Assembly (NCBI RefSeq): GCF_030816075.1
Contig: NZ_JAUSXO010000001.1
Span: 1-64,000 of the forward strand
Reading direction: 5' to 3'
Source of the DNA: Arthrobacter agilis
GTDB lineage: Bacteria; Actinomycetota; Actinomycetes; Actinomycetales; Micrococcaceae
Length of the DNA: 64,000 nucleotides
The position numbers and the translations under genes were made by a program. Shown in pieces: positions 49,853-59,502 of this stretch; the first letter of the stretch is position 1, and every line of letters starts with the position of its first letter. A model generated the notes under the pieces. It was not told the DNA's origin and did no database searches. It saw only the letters and a program-made list of their open reading frames with translations.

Positions 49853-52250
49853 CTGCGGTGCTCCCTTCGAGGATTTCCACGTCCATAACGCGATGCACGG
49901 ACACGACTTTCTCCACCTGCGTCTCGGGGTCCACCACGCGCAGGCGGCCCCCCGATACCGAGAGTGGAACAAGGACCTGGCGGACGTGATTCCCCTCGCT
50001 GTCCGCGGTGCCGAGGCGGATACGACTGCGGGACCGGATCGCGGCCCGCAGCGTCTCCAGCCCGAGGAGCGTCCCACTGTCGGATCCGCTCCCAGGGTCC
50101 GCCGGACCGGGCTTCGCCGAGCGCAGGGCCGTGAGCTGTGCGGCGATCTCGTCCTCGGCCACGGACCAGGGGTTGAGCCGCGACCTCAGCTGGTCCGCCG
50201 GCACGCGGGCGGGCGGGGAGGGCTCGCTCTGCCCGGGCGGCGGACCGACGGTACCGACGGCGTCCGAGGCCGGCGAGAACCCGAGGTCCCGCAGGAGCGC
50301 CGTCAGCTCGGGCGCCGAGGCCGGCGAGACCAGGACGGTCGGTGCCAGCTGGACGATGCCGAGCACCGCGGCCCGGGGGTCCGCCAGCACGGCAGCGGTG
50401 ACGGCGTCGTCCTCCGTGCGCAGGTAGCTGCCGGCGCGGCCCACGAGGAGCCTGCCGTACCGCGATGCGGTGTCCTCCACGAGGTAGGCCAGGGCCTGCG
50501 GTACCTCGGTGGCCGAGGAGGAGCGCAGGAAGGCGAGGATCGACGGCGCGTCCTCGCCGGCGTCGAGTGCCGCACGGATCGAGTCGGCGGAGAAGCGGTA
50601 GGTGGTGGCCGGGCCCTGCCCCTCGGGCGTGGCCATGCGCAGCAGTCCGCGGGCGATCTCCGGCTGCAGGTATCCGGGTGCGACGGCGGTGAGATCGGCC
50701 TGCAGCACCACCTGGGAGACAGGCTCCGGCAGGGCCTCGCGGACGGCGAGTGCGGCGTCCTCGAAGCGGTCCTCGGCGACCAGCCGTCCGGCATCGGTGA
50801 GGGCGCCGCCGCCGGTCAACCCGAGGGAGGCGGCTTCGGCGAGCATGCCGGGCAGCAGGCGGGCGAACCGCCGGTGCAGGCGCGGCTGGTGCCAGGAGGC
50901 CAGGCCGATGACGGACTGCTCGTCGAGGACGGGGACCGGTGCCGGATGGGCCGCGTCCGTACCCGAAGCGGCGTCGGCGAGTTCGACGGCCACGGCGAGG
51001 AGCCGTTGGCGCACCATGGGGGCATCTGGCCGGGAGGCCTCCGCGGCGAGTGCGTTGATGGCGGTGCCCTCCGGGAGCCGGGACCCGACGAGTGCCGGCG
51101 CCCGGTCCACGGCCAGCCACCCTTCCACGAGGAGGAGCCACTGGGCGTCCCGGTCCAGGGCCTCCCAGGCGTCGAGCCGGGAGGTCTTCCAGCGCGAGTC
51201 GTCGGGATCGAGGGTCAGGAGCCCGACGGCGGCGGCGAGTTCGAGCAGCCACGCCGCCGTGCCGTCATCGCTGCGCAGCGCCTCTCGCACCCGCCGGAGC
51301 TCCCGCACCCCGACGCCCCCGGAGCGCAGGGTGGCGACGGGCGTGGAGGACACGGAACCGAGGAGGGCGGTCATGAGCCGGAGGGTCTCAGCGATGGCAC
51401 CGAACGCCGCATTGTCGCGCAGGCTCGCACGGGTGGTGCGCCCGGTGGCGGTGGGCGGCACCACGTCGAGCGACGGGAAGACGGCATGCCCGCGCAGCGC
51501 CATCCCGACGTTCCGTGGCAGTTCCACGTGCAGGGCATCCAGCGGCGCGAGCAGGCACCGGTCCTGCAGCCAGCGCACCGCAGGCGGCGTGTCCGTGTCG
51601 CCCGCGGCCGCCGTCGAGCCGACCGGAGCGTCCCGTAACCGGGACAGGAGCGTCACGGCGGGCTCCGGGGCGTCGGACAGGACGCGGTCCCACCTGGCCG
51701 GGTCCGCCGTGAGGAGGGCGAGGGCCTGCGCGGCGGAGGCGCTCGTCATCGCGCCGTCGACGGCATCGGGGTCCAGCAGCGGCACGGCCTGGATCAGCGC
51801 GGGACCGAAGCGCGGGATGGACCTGGCGAGCGTGCGGAAGGGCCTGCCGAGTCCGGCGGGGTAGGGGCCGACGGCGTCGGGCAGTGCGCCCACGGGCAGG
51901 AAGCCCCCCATCGCGGACCCCACGATCAGGGCGCGCGCCACGAGGTCGGTGAGGACGGCGTCGAGGGCCACGGGGTCCACATCCGTGAAGGCGCTGATCA
52001 GCCGTGCCTGCGAGACGGCGGCGCCGTCGTCGTCGCTGAGGACGACGATCGCCTCGAGGACCTGGAGGTACGGGCGAGGGACGTTCTCGAGGGCGCGCTG
52101 CAGGCTGACGCGGGTGGACGCCCGTGCCGCGAGCGCGGCGAAGTCGGGCACCGGGGGAAGGATGAGATCGGGCCGGACTGCGAGCAGGCCGCGCAGGTCG
52201 TCGTCGCTCCTGCGGGCCAGGTCTTCGGCCAATGCTCGGATGGCGGACAT
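49845..52250 (-). CDS. Helicase-associated C-terminal domain protein (XPB partner)
   Basis: An 801-residue protein of the actinobacterial family with an XPB/Ssl2-type helicase C_3 region and many helical, Ala/Leu/Asp-rich repeats. It begins MSAIRALAEDLARRSDDDLR. The C terminus has IRSRSRIRLGTADSEGNHVR and VLVPLSVSGGRLRVVDPETQ, resembling a WYL-like beta domain. No Walker motifs are present, so it is not an active helicase. It lies immediately before the XPB gene and overlaps it by eight bases, implying a complex or joint function in DNA repair; that role is inferred. Confidence 0.8.
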   Translation of the reverse strand: MSAIRALAEDLARRSDDDLRGLLAVRPDLILPPVPDFAALAARASTRVSLQRALENVPRPYLQVLEAIVVLSDDDGAAVSQARLISAFTDVDPVALDAVLTDLVARALIVGSAMGGFLPVGALPDAVGPYPAGLGRPFRTLARSIPRFGPALIQAVPLLDPDAVDGAMTSASAAQALALLTADPARWDRVLSDAPEPAVTLLSRLRDAPVGSTAAAGDTDTPPAVRWLQDRCLLAPLDALHVELPRNVGMALRGHAVFPSLDVVPPTATGRTTRASLRDNAAFGAIAETLRLMTALLGSVSSTPVATLRSGGVGVRELRRVREALRSDDGTAAWLLELAAAVGLLTLDPDDSRWKTSRLDAWEALDRDAQWLLLVEGWLAVDRAPALVGSRLPEGTAINALAAEASRPDAPMVRQRLLAVAVELADAASGTDAAHPAPVPVLDEQSVIGLASWHQPRLHRRFARLLPGMLAEAASLGLTGGGALTDAGRLVAEDRFEDAALAVREALPEPVSQVVLQADLTAVAPGYLQPEIARGLLRMATPEGQGPATTYRFSADSIRAALDAGEDAPSILAFLRSSSATEVPQALAYLVEDTASRYGRLLVGRAGSYLRTEDDAVTAAVLADPRAAVLGIVQLAPTVLVSPASAPELTALLRDLGFSPASDAVGTVGPPPGQSEPSPPARVPADQLRSRLNPWSVAEDEIAAQLTALRSAKPGPADPGSGSDSGTLLGLETLRAAIRSRSRIRLGTADSEGNHVRQVLVPLSVSGGRLRVVDPETQVEKVVSVHRVMDVEILEGSTADG

Positions 52251-52330
52251 TCATTCAAGGGTACCTGCCGCCTCCGACACGGGCGGGGGTGACCGGGAGC
52301 CCGACGTCGTCCTGGCGTTGCCGGGCCGGC

Positions 52331-52615
52331 TCAGGATCGGCGGCGGGAGACGGCTGACCAGATGAGGAGCGAGGCCATCAGGAGGAAGGCGATCGGCAGG
52401 CAGAAGTAGGTGGCGAGCACGAACCCCGGCCACACCGTCCCCTGGAGGAACGCGGTGGCGAGGATCGCGGCGAGCGAGAGAAGCCCGACCGCCGCGAAGA
52501 TGACTGCGAGGACCAGGATCACCGACCGGCCACGGGACGTCCTGTCCGGGAAGTCGTCGACAGCGTTGCGGGGGGAGTCGGGGGAGGGGGCCGGAGTCGG
52601 TTCATCGGGGATCAT
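52331..52615 (-). CDS. Small membrane protein
   Basis: A 94-residue protein with a proline-rich, acidic N terminus (about 1-28) and two membrane segments, about 32-55 (VILVLAVIFAAVGLLSLAAI) and about 62-87 (FVLATYFCLPIAFLLMASLL), ending in a basic tail (RRRS). Function unknown. It lies 80 bp before the XPB partner gene on the same strand and is divergent from the cold-shock gene. Confidence 0.7.
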   Translation of the reverse strand: MIPDEPTPAPSPDSPRNAVDDFPDRTSRGRSVILVLAVIFAAVGLLSLAAILATAFLQGTVWPGFVLATYFCLPIAFLLMASLLIWSAVSRRRS

Positions 52616-52796
52616 AGCCGTCCCAGACTACAAGAACCACGGCGACGGTGGCCGCGGAAAACGCTATATCCTAGGGGGTACAGACTTCCCCGGTTGCGCC
52701 GAGCGGCAGTGCGCCCGGGCATCGGGTAGTACTCGCGGGCCGGGGCCCGGACCGCAGGCGCTCGCCGCCCGGTACAGCTAAGAAGAGGTAGACGAC

Positions 52797-53180
52797 GTGC
52801 CCATCGGCAAAGTGAAGTGGTTCGACGCGGACAAGGGCTTCGGATTCCTGTCCACCGACGACGGCAAGGAAGTGTTCCTGCACGCCTCGGCGCTGCCCGC
52901 CGGCGTGAGCGAGGTGAAGGTCGGCACGAAGCTCGAGTTCGGCGTGGCCGACGGGCGTCGCGGCCCCCAGGCCCTGTCCGCACGCATCCTCGAGCAGGCG
53001 CCCTCGGTGGTCAAGGCCACCCGCAAGAGCGCAGACGACATGGCCGTCATCACCGAGGATCTCATCAAGCTCCTCGACGGGGTGTCCAACGGCCTCCGCA
53101 AGGGGCGCTACCCCGAGAAGGCGCACGCCTCGAAGGTCGCGGCCGTGCTGAGGGCCGTCGCAGACGACCTCGACGCGTAG
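52797..53180 (+). CDS. Cold-shock-domain protein with C-terminal helical extension
   Basis: A 127-residue protein. Residues 1-66 are a cold-shock domain: GKVKWFDADKGFGFL (RNP1-type), VFLHASALP (RNP2-type) and a closing beta strand. Residues about 70-127 form an extra helical domain (KSADDMAVITEDLIKLLDGV and HASKVAAVLRAVADDLD) absent from classical Csp proteins of about 67 residues. It would bind single-stranded RNA or DNA. GTG at 52797 follows AAGAAGAGG. The upstream gap of about 180 bp contains TATATCCTA (52665-52673), a possible -10, which would give a long leader as is usual for csp genes. A DUF3027 gene follows. Confidence 0.9.
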   Translation: MPIGKVKWFDADKGFGFLSTDDGKEVFLHASALPAGVSEVKVGTKLEFGVADGRRGPQALSARILEQAPSVVKATRKSADDMAVITEDLIKLLDGVSNGLRKGRYPEKAHASKVAAVLRAVADDLDA

Positions 53181-53189
53181 GCTTCGGTC

Positions 53190-53741
53190 ATGACCCCGAG
53201 CAACCTGGAGACCGCCGACGCTCCTGCGCCCACCGACGCCGTGATGCCGCCGCACGAAGCCGACGTGTCCGCTTCCACCGGGACGCCACGGAAGCCCCGG
53301 GCGTCACGTCGCATCCCCAAGTCCGACGTCGTGCTCGAAGCCGCGGTGGACCGCGCGCGCCTCGGCATCCTCGAGGTCGCCCCCGAGGCGCAGGTCGGAC
53401 GCCACGTGTCCGCCGTCGTCGAGGGCGAGCGCCTCGTCACGCACCGGTTCGAGGCGTTCGTCCCCGGATACGGAGGGTGGCACTGGTACGCCAGTGTGGC
53501 CCGTGTGGCGCGCAGCAAGGACGTGACGATCTGCGAGGTCGGACTACTGCCCTCGGAAGCGTCGCTCATCGCGCCCGAGTGGCTGCCGTGGTCCGAGCGG
53601 GTGCGCCCCGAGGACTCCCAGGCGGACGAGCCGGCACCGTCCGCCGTCGCCGGGGCACAGGACGGAGAGGCGGCTCCTGCCGTCGGCTCCGACGATCAGG
53701 GGTCCACCGACGACGCCGCGGAAGACACCCACACCCGGTGA
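53190..53741 (+). CDS. DUF3027 protein
   Basis: A 183-residue actinobacterial protein of the DUF3027 family. The conserved core (about 45-135) reads VVLEAAVDRARLGILEVAP, FEAFVPGYGGWHWYASVARV and ICEVGLLPSEASLIAPEWLP, followed by an acidic low-complexity tail. Function unknown. It begins nine bases after the cold-shock gene and an MFS gene follows, so the three may be co-transcribed; the Csp-DUF3027 order is common in actinobacteria. Confidence 0.88.
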   Translation: MTPSNLETADAPAPTDAVMPPHEADVSASTGTPRKPRASRRIPKSDVVLEAAVDRARLGILEVAPEAQVGRHVSAVVEGERLVTHRFEAFVPGYGGWHWYASVARVARSKDVTICEVGLLPSEASLIAPEWLPWSERVRPEDSQADEPAPSAVAGAQDGEAAPAVGSDDQGSTDDAAEDTHTR

Positions 53742-53775
53742 CCGCCCTGTGGAACCGGAGCGGGACGGGACGCGC

Positions 53776-55053
53776 ATGAGCACCTTCCGATCGCTGGGCA
53801 TCCACAACTACAGGCTCTGGTTCGTCGGAGCCCTGATCTCCAACATCGGCACCTGGATGCAGCGGACCGCTCAGGACTGGCTGGTCTACGACATCCTCAC
53901 GCCGCAGAACGCGTCGGCCCTCGGTATCGTCATGGCGCTGCAGCTGGGGCCGCAGCTCGTCATCGCGCCGTGGGCCGGCCTGATCGCGGACACGGTCGAC
54001 CGGCGTCGGCTGCTCGCCGTCACGCAGGTGGGCATGGCGCTCCTCGGCGTCGGTCTCGGTCTGATGGTCATCCTCGACGTCGCCGTCCTGTGGCACGTCT
54101 ATGCCTTCGCCCTGGCGCTCGGTATCGTCTCGGCGTTCGATGCGCCCGCACGGCAGGCCTTCGTGTCCGAGCTCGTGCGCGACGAGTACCTCCCCAACGC
54201 CGTGGCCCTCAACAGTGCCTCCTTCAACGGTGCCCGACTGATCGGCCCTGCGGTCGCCGGCCTGCTGACGGCCGGGGTGGGGCCCGGCTGGGTGTTCATG
54301 ATCAACGCCCTCACGTTCGGTGCGATGGTCTACGTACTGCTCGTGATGCGTAGCTCCGAGCTGAACAAGCAGCCCCGGCAGGCGGCGGGCAAGGGCCGGA
54401 TCCGTGCGGGGTTCCGCTATGTGCGGCATCGGCCGGACCTCATGATGGTGCTGCTCGCGATCTTCATCGTGGGTACCTTCGGCCTGAACTTCGCGGTCTT
54501 CATCGCCTCCATGGCCCGCACGGAGTTCGGGCAGGACGCCGGGGTCTTCGGTGTGCTGTCCTCGGTCATGGCCATCGGGTCCGTGGCGGGAGCCCTGCTG
54601 TCGGCGCGGAGGGACCGTCCGCGCCTGCGTTTCGTCTTCGGTGCATCGGCCGCGTTCGGCATCGCCTGCATCCTCGCAGCCCTGGCGCCGACCCTCTGGT
54701 TGTTCGGGCTGGCGCTCGTACCTGTCGGGCTGTTCGCATTGACGCTGATGACGAGCGCCAACGCCTACGTGCAGACCACCACCGATCCGGCCATGCGTGG
54801 TCGCGTCATGGCCCTGTACTTCGCCATCTTCCTCGGGGGGACGCCGTTGGGCGCACCGGTGGTGGGCTGGGTCTCCGACGTCTTCGGTCCACGGTGGAGC
54901 CTGGGTGTCGCTGCGGCCTCGGGACTCATCGCGGCCGCGGCCGGGATCTTCTGGGCCTGGCGCTATCACGAGGTGCGGCTGCGCTACGACCGGTCGGCGC
55001 CCCGGCGCCTTCGGCTCGATCATGAGGCCGGGGCGGGCGACGGCACGCCCTAG
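53776..55053 (+). CDS. MFS transporter (MFS_3/enterobactin exporter-like)
   Basis: A 425-residue transporter with about 12 hydrophobic segments. It begins MSTFRSLGIHNYRLWFVGAL with the MFS_3 motif NIGTWMQRTAQDWLV. Motif A is LIADTVDRRRLLA and further features are DAPARQAFVSELVRDEYLPNA and ALNSASFNGARLIGPA. These resemble multidrug or siderophore exporters. The ATG at 53776 was preferred to a GTG at 53749. It is on the same strand as DUF3027. Substrate unknown. Confidence 0.86.
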   Translation: MSTFRSLGIHNYRLWFVGALISNIGTWMQRTAQDWLVYDILTPQNASALGIVMALQLGPQLVIAPWAGLIADTVDRRRLLAVTQVGMALLGVGLGLMVILDVAVLWHVYAFALALGIVSAFDAPARQAFVSELVRDEYLPNAVALNSASFNGARLIGPAVAGLLTAGVGPGWVFMINALTFGAMVYVLLVMRSSELNKQPRQAAGKGRIRAGFRYVRHRPDLMMVLLAIFIVGTFGLNFAVFIASMARTEFGQDAGVFGVLSSVMAIGSVAGALLSARRDRPRLRFVFGASAAFGIACILAALAPTLWLFGLALVPVGLFALTLMTSANAYVQTTTDPAMRGRVMALYFAIFLGGTPLGAPVVGWVSDVFGPRWSLGVAAASGLIAAAAGIFWAWRYHEVRLRYDRSAPRRLRLDHEAGAGDGTP

Positions 55054-55140
55054 GGTTGCTGGTGCCCGCCGCACGTCATGCCCGGCCGATGATCCTGCAT
55101 CGAGGGTGCCCACAAGGCCCTGCCGGTTCGGCTAGTCCGG

Positions 55141-56814
55141 CTAGGTCGGGGCGGGCGGGATCCGTTGATGCCCGACGTCCGCATCGATGACCTGCCCTGC
55201 CTGCCAGAACAGGTTTCGCCGAGGTCCGCCCGTGCGTCCTGTGCGGGTGAGTGGAGTGAACCACGGGATGCCTGCCCGTGAGTGGACGTCCCAGGTTCCC
55301 TGGTGAACGGTGTGGTGGTGGTGCGAGCACAGCAGGACGCCGTTGTCGATGCTGGTGGATCCGCCACGGGACCAGGGCGTCAGATGATGGGCTTCGCACC
55401 AGCTGGCCGGGATCGAGCAGTCGGGGAAGGCGCAGCCCTTGTCGCGTGCTACCAGGGCACGGCGGAGGTGGGGAGGGAAGAGCCGCTGGGCCCGTCCGAG
55501 ATCCAGCACCTGACCGCTTCCTCCCAGGACCATCGGGATGAGGTCGGCATCGCAGGCGAGTTTCCGGATGGTCCGGGCACTGACCTGTTCCGAGAATACG
55601 GCGGAGCCGGCCCGCTCGGCCTTGCCCACGAGATCCTGGTAGGAGATCGTCACCATGACCTGTGGGCGGTGTCCACCAGATGCCGGAAGACCGGGACCGG
55701 ACAGGGCGATCCTGCACGCAGCCACAAGGCCTTCCAGCAGGTTCTGTGCCCTCGTGGGGGCGGCGCCGGCACCGGCTGTGACCGTCGGAGGACCACCGTG
55801 ACCAGCGGCCGGGCTGTTCGACGGATTCCCGATACCGTCGCTCCCGATACCGTTGCTCCCGAGACCGTCGCTCCAGAGACTGCCCGTGGCATTGGCCGCG
55901 CTCCGGGGTGCCCCGGTGGCAACCGCAGGTGCCACCCCGTGGACTTCTCCTGTGGCACTCGCCGCAGAGGCCGGCTGCTGCTGGGCTCCGCGAGGATTTC
56001 CTGCCGAATTCATCACGGTGGCGAGGTGCTCGAACTGCTCATCGGTCGCACCGATCTCGAGGACGTGCAGGCCATGGCGACGGCCCTTGAGGAACACGCC
56101 CTGCCGGGCCCGCAGGATCTTCTCCGTGGGCTCCTGTCCGTCCTGATCGAGCACTGATTCCCAGCGGCGGGCCAGCACCCGCAGGACGTCCTCGTCGGAC
56201 TCGATGCCCTGGCGCGTGAGGTGGTGCTCCATGGAGGCGAGCTGATCCGGTGTGGCGAAGGAGTGCACCCGCTGGATGGCCTGCGCGATGACGGTGGCCG
56301 CGCGACCACTGATCAGGCAGGCCCTGGACGCATCGCCCAGAACCCCGAGCGGCGCAGGCACGGTCGCTCCCGTTGCCGACAGGCCGGGGAGTACGACCGC
56401 AGCCAGGGTCAGCCGCCGTCGCGCCTCCGCGCGACCGATGCCCAGCACGGCCCGCAGGAACTCCGCGCAGTCCCTGAACCCGTCGCCGCTCCCCGCCCGC
56501 GCGGGAGACGATGTCTGCTCCGGGCCGGGGACGGTCGTCGATATCCGAGGCCGAACCGGCACGGACACGAGGCCGGCGTCCGGTCGTTCGTCCGCGTCGA
56601 GATGATGGTCCTCCGCAACGCGGGCGACGAGGATCTGCAGGTGATCGACGATCCTGGACACGTTCTCGACCTCGACGACGAGGTCGAGGGCCTCGGTCCT
56701 GGACAGGACATGGTGCCGGCGGCCGAAGGTACTCGCACAGTCGGCAAGGGCGGTGCGCGCCGCATCCAACGAGCTTCCTGCCCGCGTCAGCGGTTCTGTC
56801 GGTGCGATGGCCAT
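55141..56814 (-). CDS. DUF222/HNH endonuclease domain protein (13E12 repeat family)
   Basis: A 557-residue protein. An N-terminal helical DUF222 region (about 15-260) precedes a variable low-complexity linker (about 270-360) and a C-terminal HNH nuclease motif, RDKGCAFPDCSIP...WCEAHHLTPWSRGG...NGVLLCSHHHHTVHQG. The family is the 13E12 group, abundant in mycobacteria and Arthrobacter. The linker has a 15-bp tandem repeat (55829-55873). A perfect SOS box lies 15 bp before the start. This suggests DNA-damage induction, as reported for 13E12 genes of M. tuberculosis. The nuclease target is unknown. Confidence 0.9.
   Translation of the reverse strand: MAIAPTEPLTRAGSSLDAARTALADCASTFGRRHHVLSRTEALDLVVEVENVSRIVDHLQILVARVAEDHHLDADERPDAGLVSVPVRPRISTTVPGPEQTSSPARAGSGDGFRDCAEFLRAVLGIGRAEARRRLTLAAVVLPGLSATGATVPAPLGVLGDASRACLISGRAATVIAQAIQRVHSFATPDQLASMEHHLTRQGIESDEDVLRVLARRWESVLDQDGQEPTEKILRARQGVFLKGRRHGLHVLEIGATDEQFEHLATVMNSAGNPRGAQQQPASAASATGEVHGVAPAVATGAPRSAANATGSLWSDGLGSNGIGSDGIGNPSNSPAAGHGGPPTVTAGAGAAPTRAQNLLEGLVAACRIALSGPGLPASGGHRPQVMVTISYQDLVGKAERAGSAVFSEQVSARTIRKLACDADLIPMVLGGSGQVLDLGRAQRLFPPHLRRALVARDKGCAFPDCSIPASWCEAHHLTPWSRGGSTSIDNGVLLCSHHHHTVHQGTWDVHSRAGIPWFTPLTRTGRTGGPRRNLFWQAGQVIDADVGHQRIPPAPT
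55829..55873 (-). repeat. 15-bp coding tandem repeat, three copies
   Basis: Three 15-bp units (CCGATACCGTCGCTC and two variants) at 55829-55843, 55844-55858 and 55859-55873 encode five-residue Ser-x-Gly-(Ile/Leu)-Gly repeats in the linker of the DUF222 protein. Confidence 0.88.
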
Positions 56815-56828
56815 GGCTCTATTTTATG

Positions 56829-56840
56829 GAACACATGTTC
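56829..56840 (-). promoter_or_regulatory. SOS (LexA) box upstream of DUF222/HNH gene
   Basis: GAACACATGTTC is a perfect GAAC-N4-GTTC, the core LexA site of actinobacteria. It lies 15-26 bp before the start codon, where LexA would block transcription. The wider sequence ATGGAACACATGTTCTAT is nearly palindromic. Confidence 0.8.
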
Positions 56841-56921
56841 TATTCCGCAGGGCAGGACGTGAATGTGGAGGACCAGTCACCCGATGTTGTCCACACAGCG
56901 GGGGCCTGTGGACGCCGGCCC

Positions 56922-58190
<1,269 letters not shown>

Positions 58191-58238
58191 TTAACCTTGG
58201 GGAGCGTGGGGCGGAGCAGTCCGTGCTGGCTTTGGCTT

Positions 58239-58256
58239 GCCTCACCGGCGTGAGGC
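58239..58256. promoter_or_regulatory. Inverted repeat between serC and dtxR
   Basis: GCCTCAC-N4-GTGAGGC forms a perfect 7-bp inverted repeat 42 bp before the DtxR-family start. It does not fit the iron-box consensus TTAGGTTAGGCTAACCTAA. It may be an operator or a leader hairpin. Confidence 0.35.
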
Positions 58257-58298
58257 ACCCCAGCCGCGCACCCGCACCGCACCAAGGAGCTGAACCGC

Positions 58299-58997
58299 AT
58301 GACGGACCTCATCGACACCACCGAGATGTACCTGCGGACCATCCTTGAACTCGAGGAAGAGAACATCGTCGCGCTCCGCGCCCGGATCGCCGAGCGCCTC
58401 CGCCACTCCGGACCCACCGTCTCCCAGACCATCGGCCGCATGGAACGCGACGGCCTCGTCGTCGTCTCCGGGGATCGGCACCTCGAACTCACCGAACTCG
58501 GCCGCCACAGGGCCACCGGTGTCATGCGGAAGCACCGTCTCGCGGAACGTCTGCTCAGCGACGTCATCGGCCTCGACTGGGCGTACGTCCACGACGAAGC
58601 ATGCCGCTGGGAGCACGTGATGAGCGAACGCGTGGAGCGGCGGCTCTACGAGCTCCTCGGCAAGCCCTCCGAATCGCCGTACGGCAACCCCATCCCCGGC
58701 CTCGAGGCCATCGGTGGGGTGGAGTCCGAACTCTTCACCGACGGCGTGGTCACCCTGCTCTCGGCCATGGGCACCTACTCGCCCGGGAATCCGGTCACGC
58801 TGGTGCGCCTCGCCGAACCGATCCAGGTCGACCCGGAACTCCTCACCCAACTCGACGAGGGCGGCCTACGCCCGGGCGCGCAGCTCAACCTGGAATCCGT
58901 GGGTGACTACGTCTCCGTCCGGGTGCCCGGCGTCGAGGGTGCGCTCGAACTGCCGCCCGAGGTGGCCTCGCACGTGTTCGTCTCCGTCGCAGCCTGA
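58299..58997 (+). CDS. dtxR: DtxR/IdeR-family iron-dependent regulator
   Basis: A 232-residue metalloregulator. It begins MTDLIDTTEMYLRTILELEEE, the invariant start of DtxR/IdeR, with a winged-helix N-terminal domain (about 1-75: RLRHSGPTVSQTIGRMERDGLV), a metal-binding dimerisation domain (about 76-140: HRLAERLL, DEACRWEHVMS) and a C-terminal SH3-like domain (about 155-232). Iron-bound protein would repress iron uptake genes at TTAGGTTAG-type boxes. Metal ligands resemble DtxR but were not checked residue by residue. It is divergent from serC. Confidence 0.93.
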   Translation: MTDLIDTTEMYLRTILELEEENIVALRARIAERLRHSGPTVSQTIGRMERDGLVVVSGDRHLELTELGRHRATGVMRKHRLAERLLSDVIGLDWAYVHDEACRWEHVMSERVERRLYELLGKPSESPYGNPIPGLEAIGGVESELFTDGVVTLLSAMGTYSPGNPVTLVRLAEPIQVDPELLTQLDEGGLRPGAQLNLESVGDYVSVRVPGVEGALELPPEVASHVFVSVAA

Positions 58998-59236
58998 CGG
59001 CAGTCTCGCCAGGCGCTCCCTGACGGCGCGCAGCGCTCGGGTCCCGAGTCCGGCAACGGCGCCCGCACGGGGACCTTCGACGGGCAGGCAGGCGGGTCCC
59101 GACGGCGCTGGGCGGCGCCCGTCACGCCGCTTGGACGGATACCCGGAAGCACATTCGCAACGGCCCCGCGACGCCCCCACGGAGGCCCCCGCATGACCCT
59201 CCGGAAAGCCGTCGTCACCAAGAACACACCATTCCG

Positions 59237-59276
59237 TGACCGTAACGTGACAAACGGGCCTTTCTGCGGTAGCTTT
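59237..59276 (+). promoter_or_regulatory. Promoter with GTGAC direct repeat upstream of riboswitch
   Basis: GTGACA (59248-59253), a 17-nt spacer and TAGCTT (59271-59276) make a plausible sigma-A-type promoter starting near 59283. GTGAC-N6-GTGAC (59237-59252) overlaps the -35 element with an 11-bp period. It resembles OmpR-type (MtrA) half-sites known in actinobacterial cell-wall hydrolase promoters. Regulator assignment is inferred. Confidence 0.5.
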
Positions 59277-59311
59277 CATCTCGTGCCAAATTCGCTCTAG
59301 ATCCGGCACCC

Positions 59312-59486
59312 TCTTGCAAATCGCCTAGCTCTGCCATTGCTCGAGGTCCGTCCGCACCATCGCATGGCAGAGGCGGGGGAACCAATTTCTGGGTTTCGTA
59401 ACCGAAATCCTTGGGGTTAAGTCGCTGCTTCACGCAGTGGCCGGGTGACTCCCATCCGAATCCGACAGCTCACCTCGCAGGCGTTG
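59312..59486 (+). promoter_or_regulatory. c-di-AMP (ydaO-yuaA type) riboswitch
   Basis: The 5' leader of the NlpC/P60 gene carries the hallmarks of actinobacterial ydaO riboswitches: a central GGGGGAACCAATTT segment (59376-59389), GGGGTTAAGTCG (59412-59423), and the diagnostic 3' piece CCGAATCCGACAGCTCACCT followed by CGCAGGCG (to about 59484). A ribosome-binding site GGGAGAGG follows directly (59485-59492). ydaO riboswitches sense cyclic di-AMP and control cell-wall hydrolases and osmotic genes in actinobacteria. The 5' boundary is approximate. Confidence 0.8.
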
Positions 59487-59502
59487 GGAGAGGCAATCCA
59501 AC

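Noticed and set aside
55141..56814. DUF222/HNH gene as a homing endonuclease or transposon cargo
   Set aside because: No intron, intein, terminal repeats or transposase are associated; the family is a common chromosomal one.
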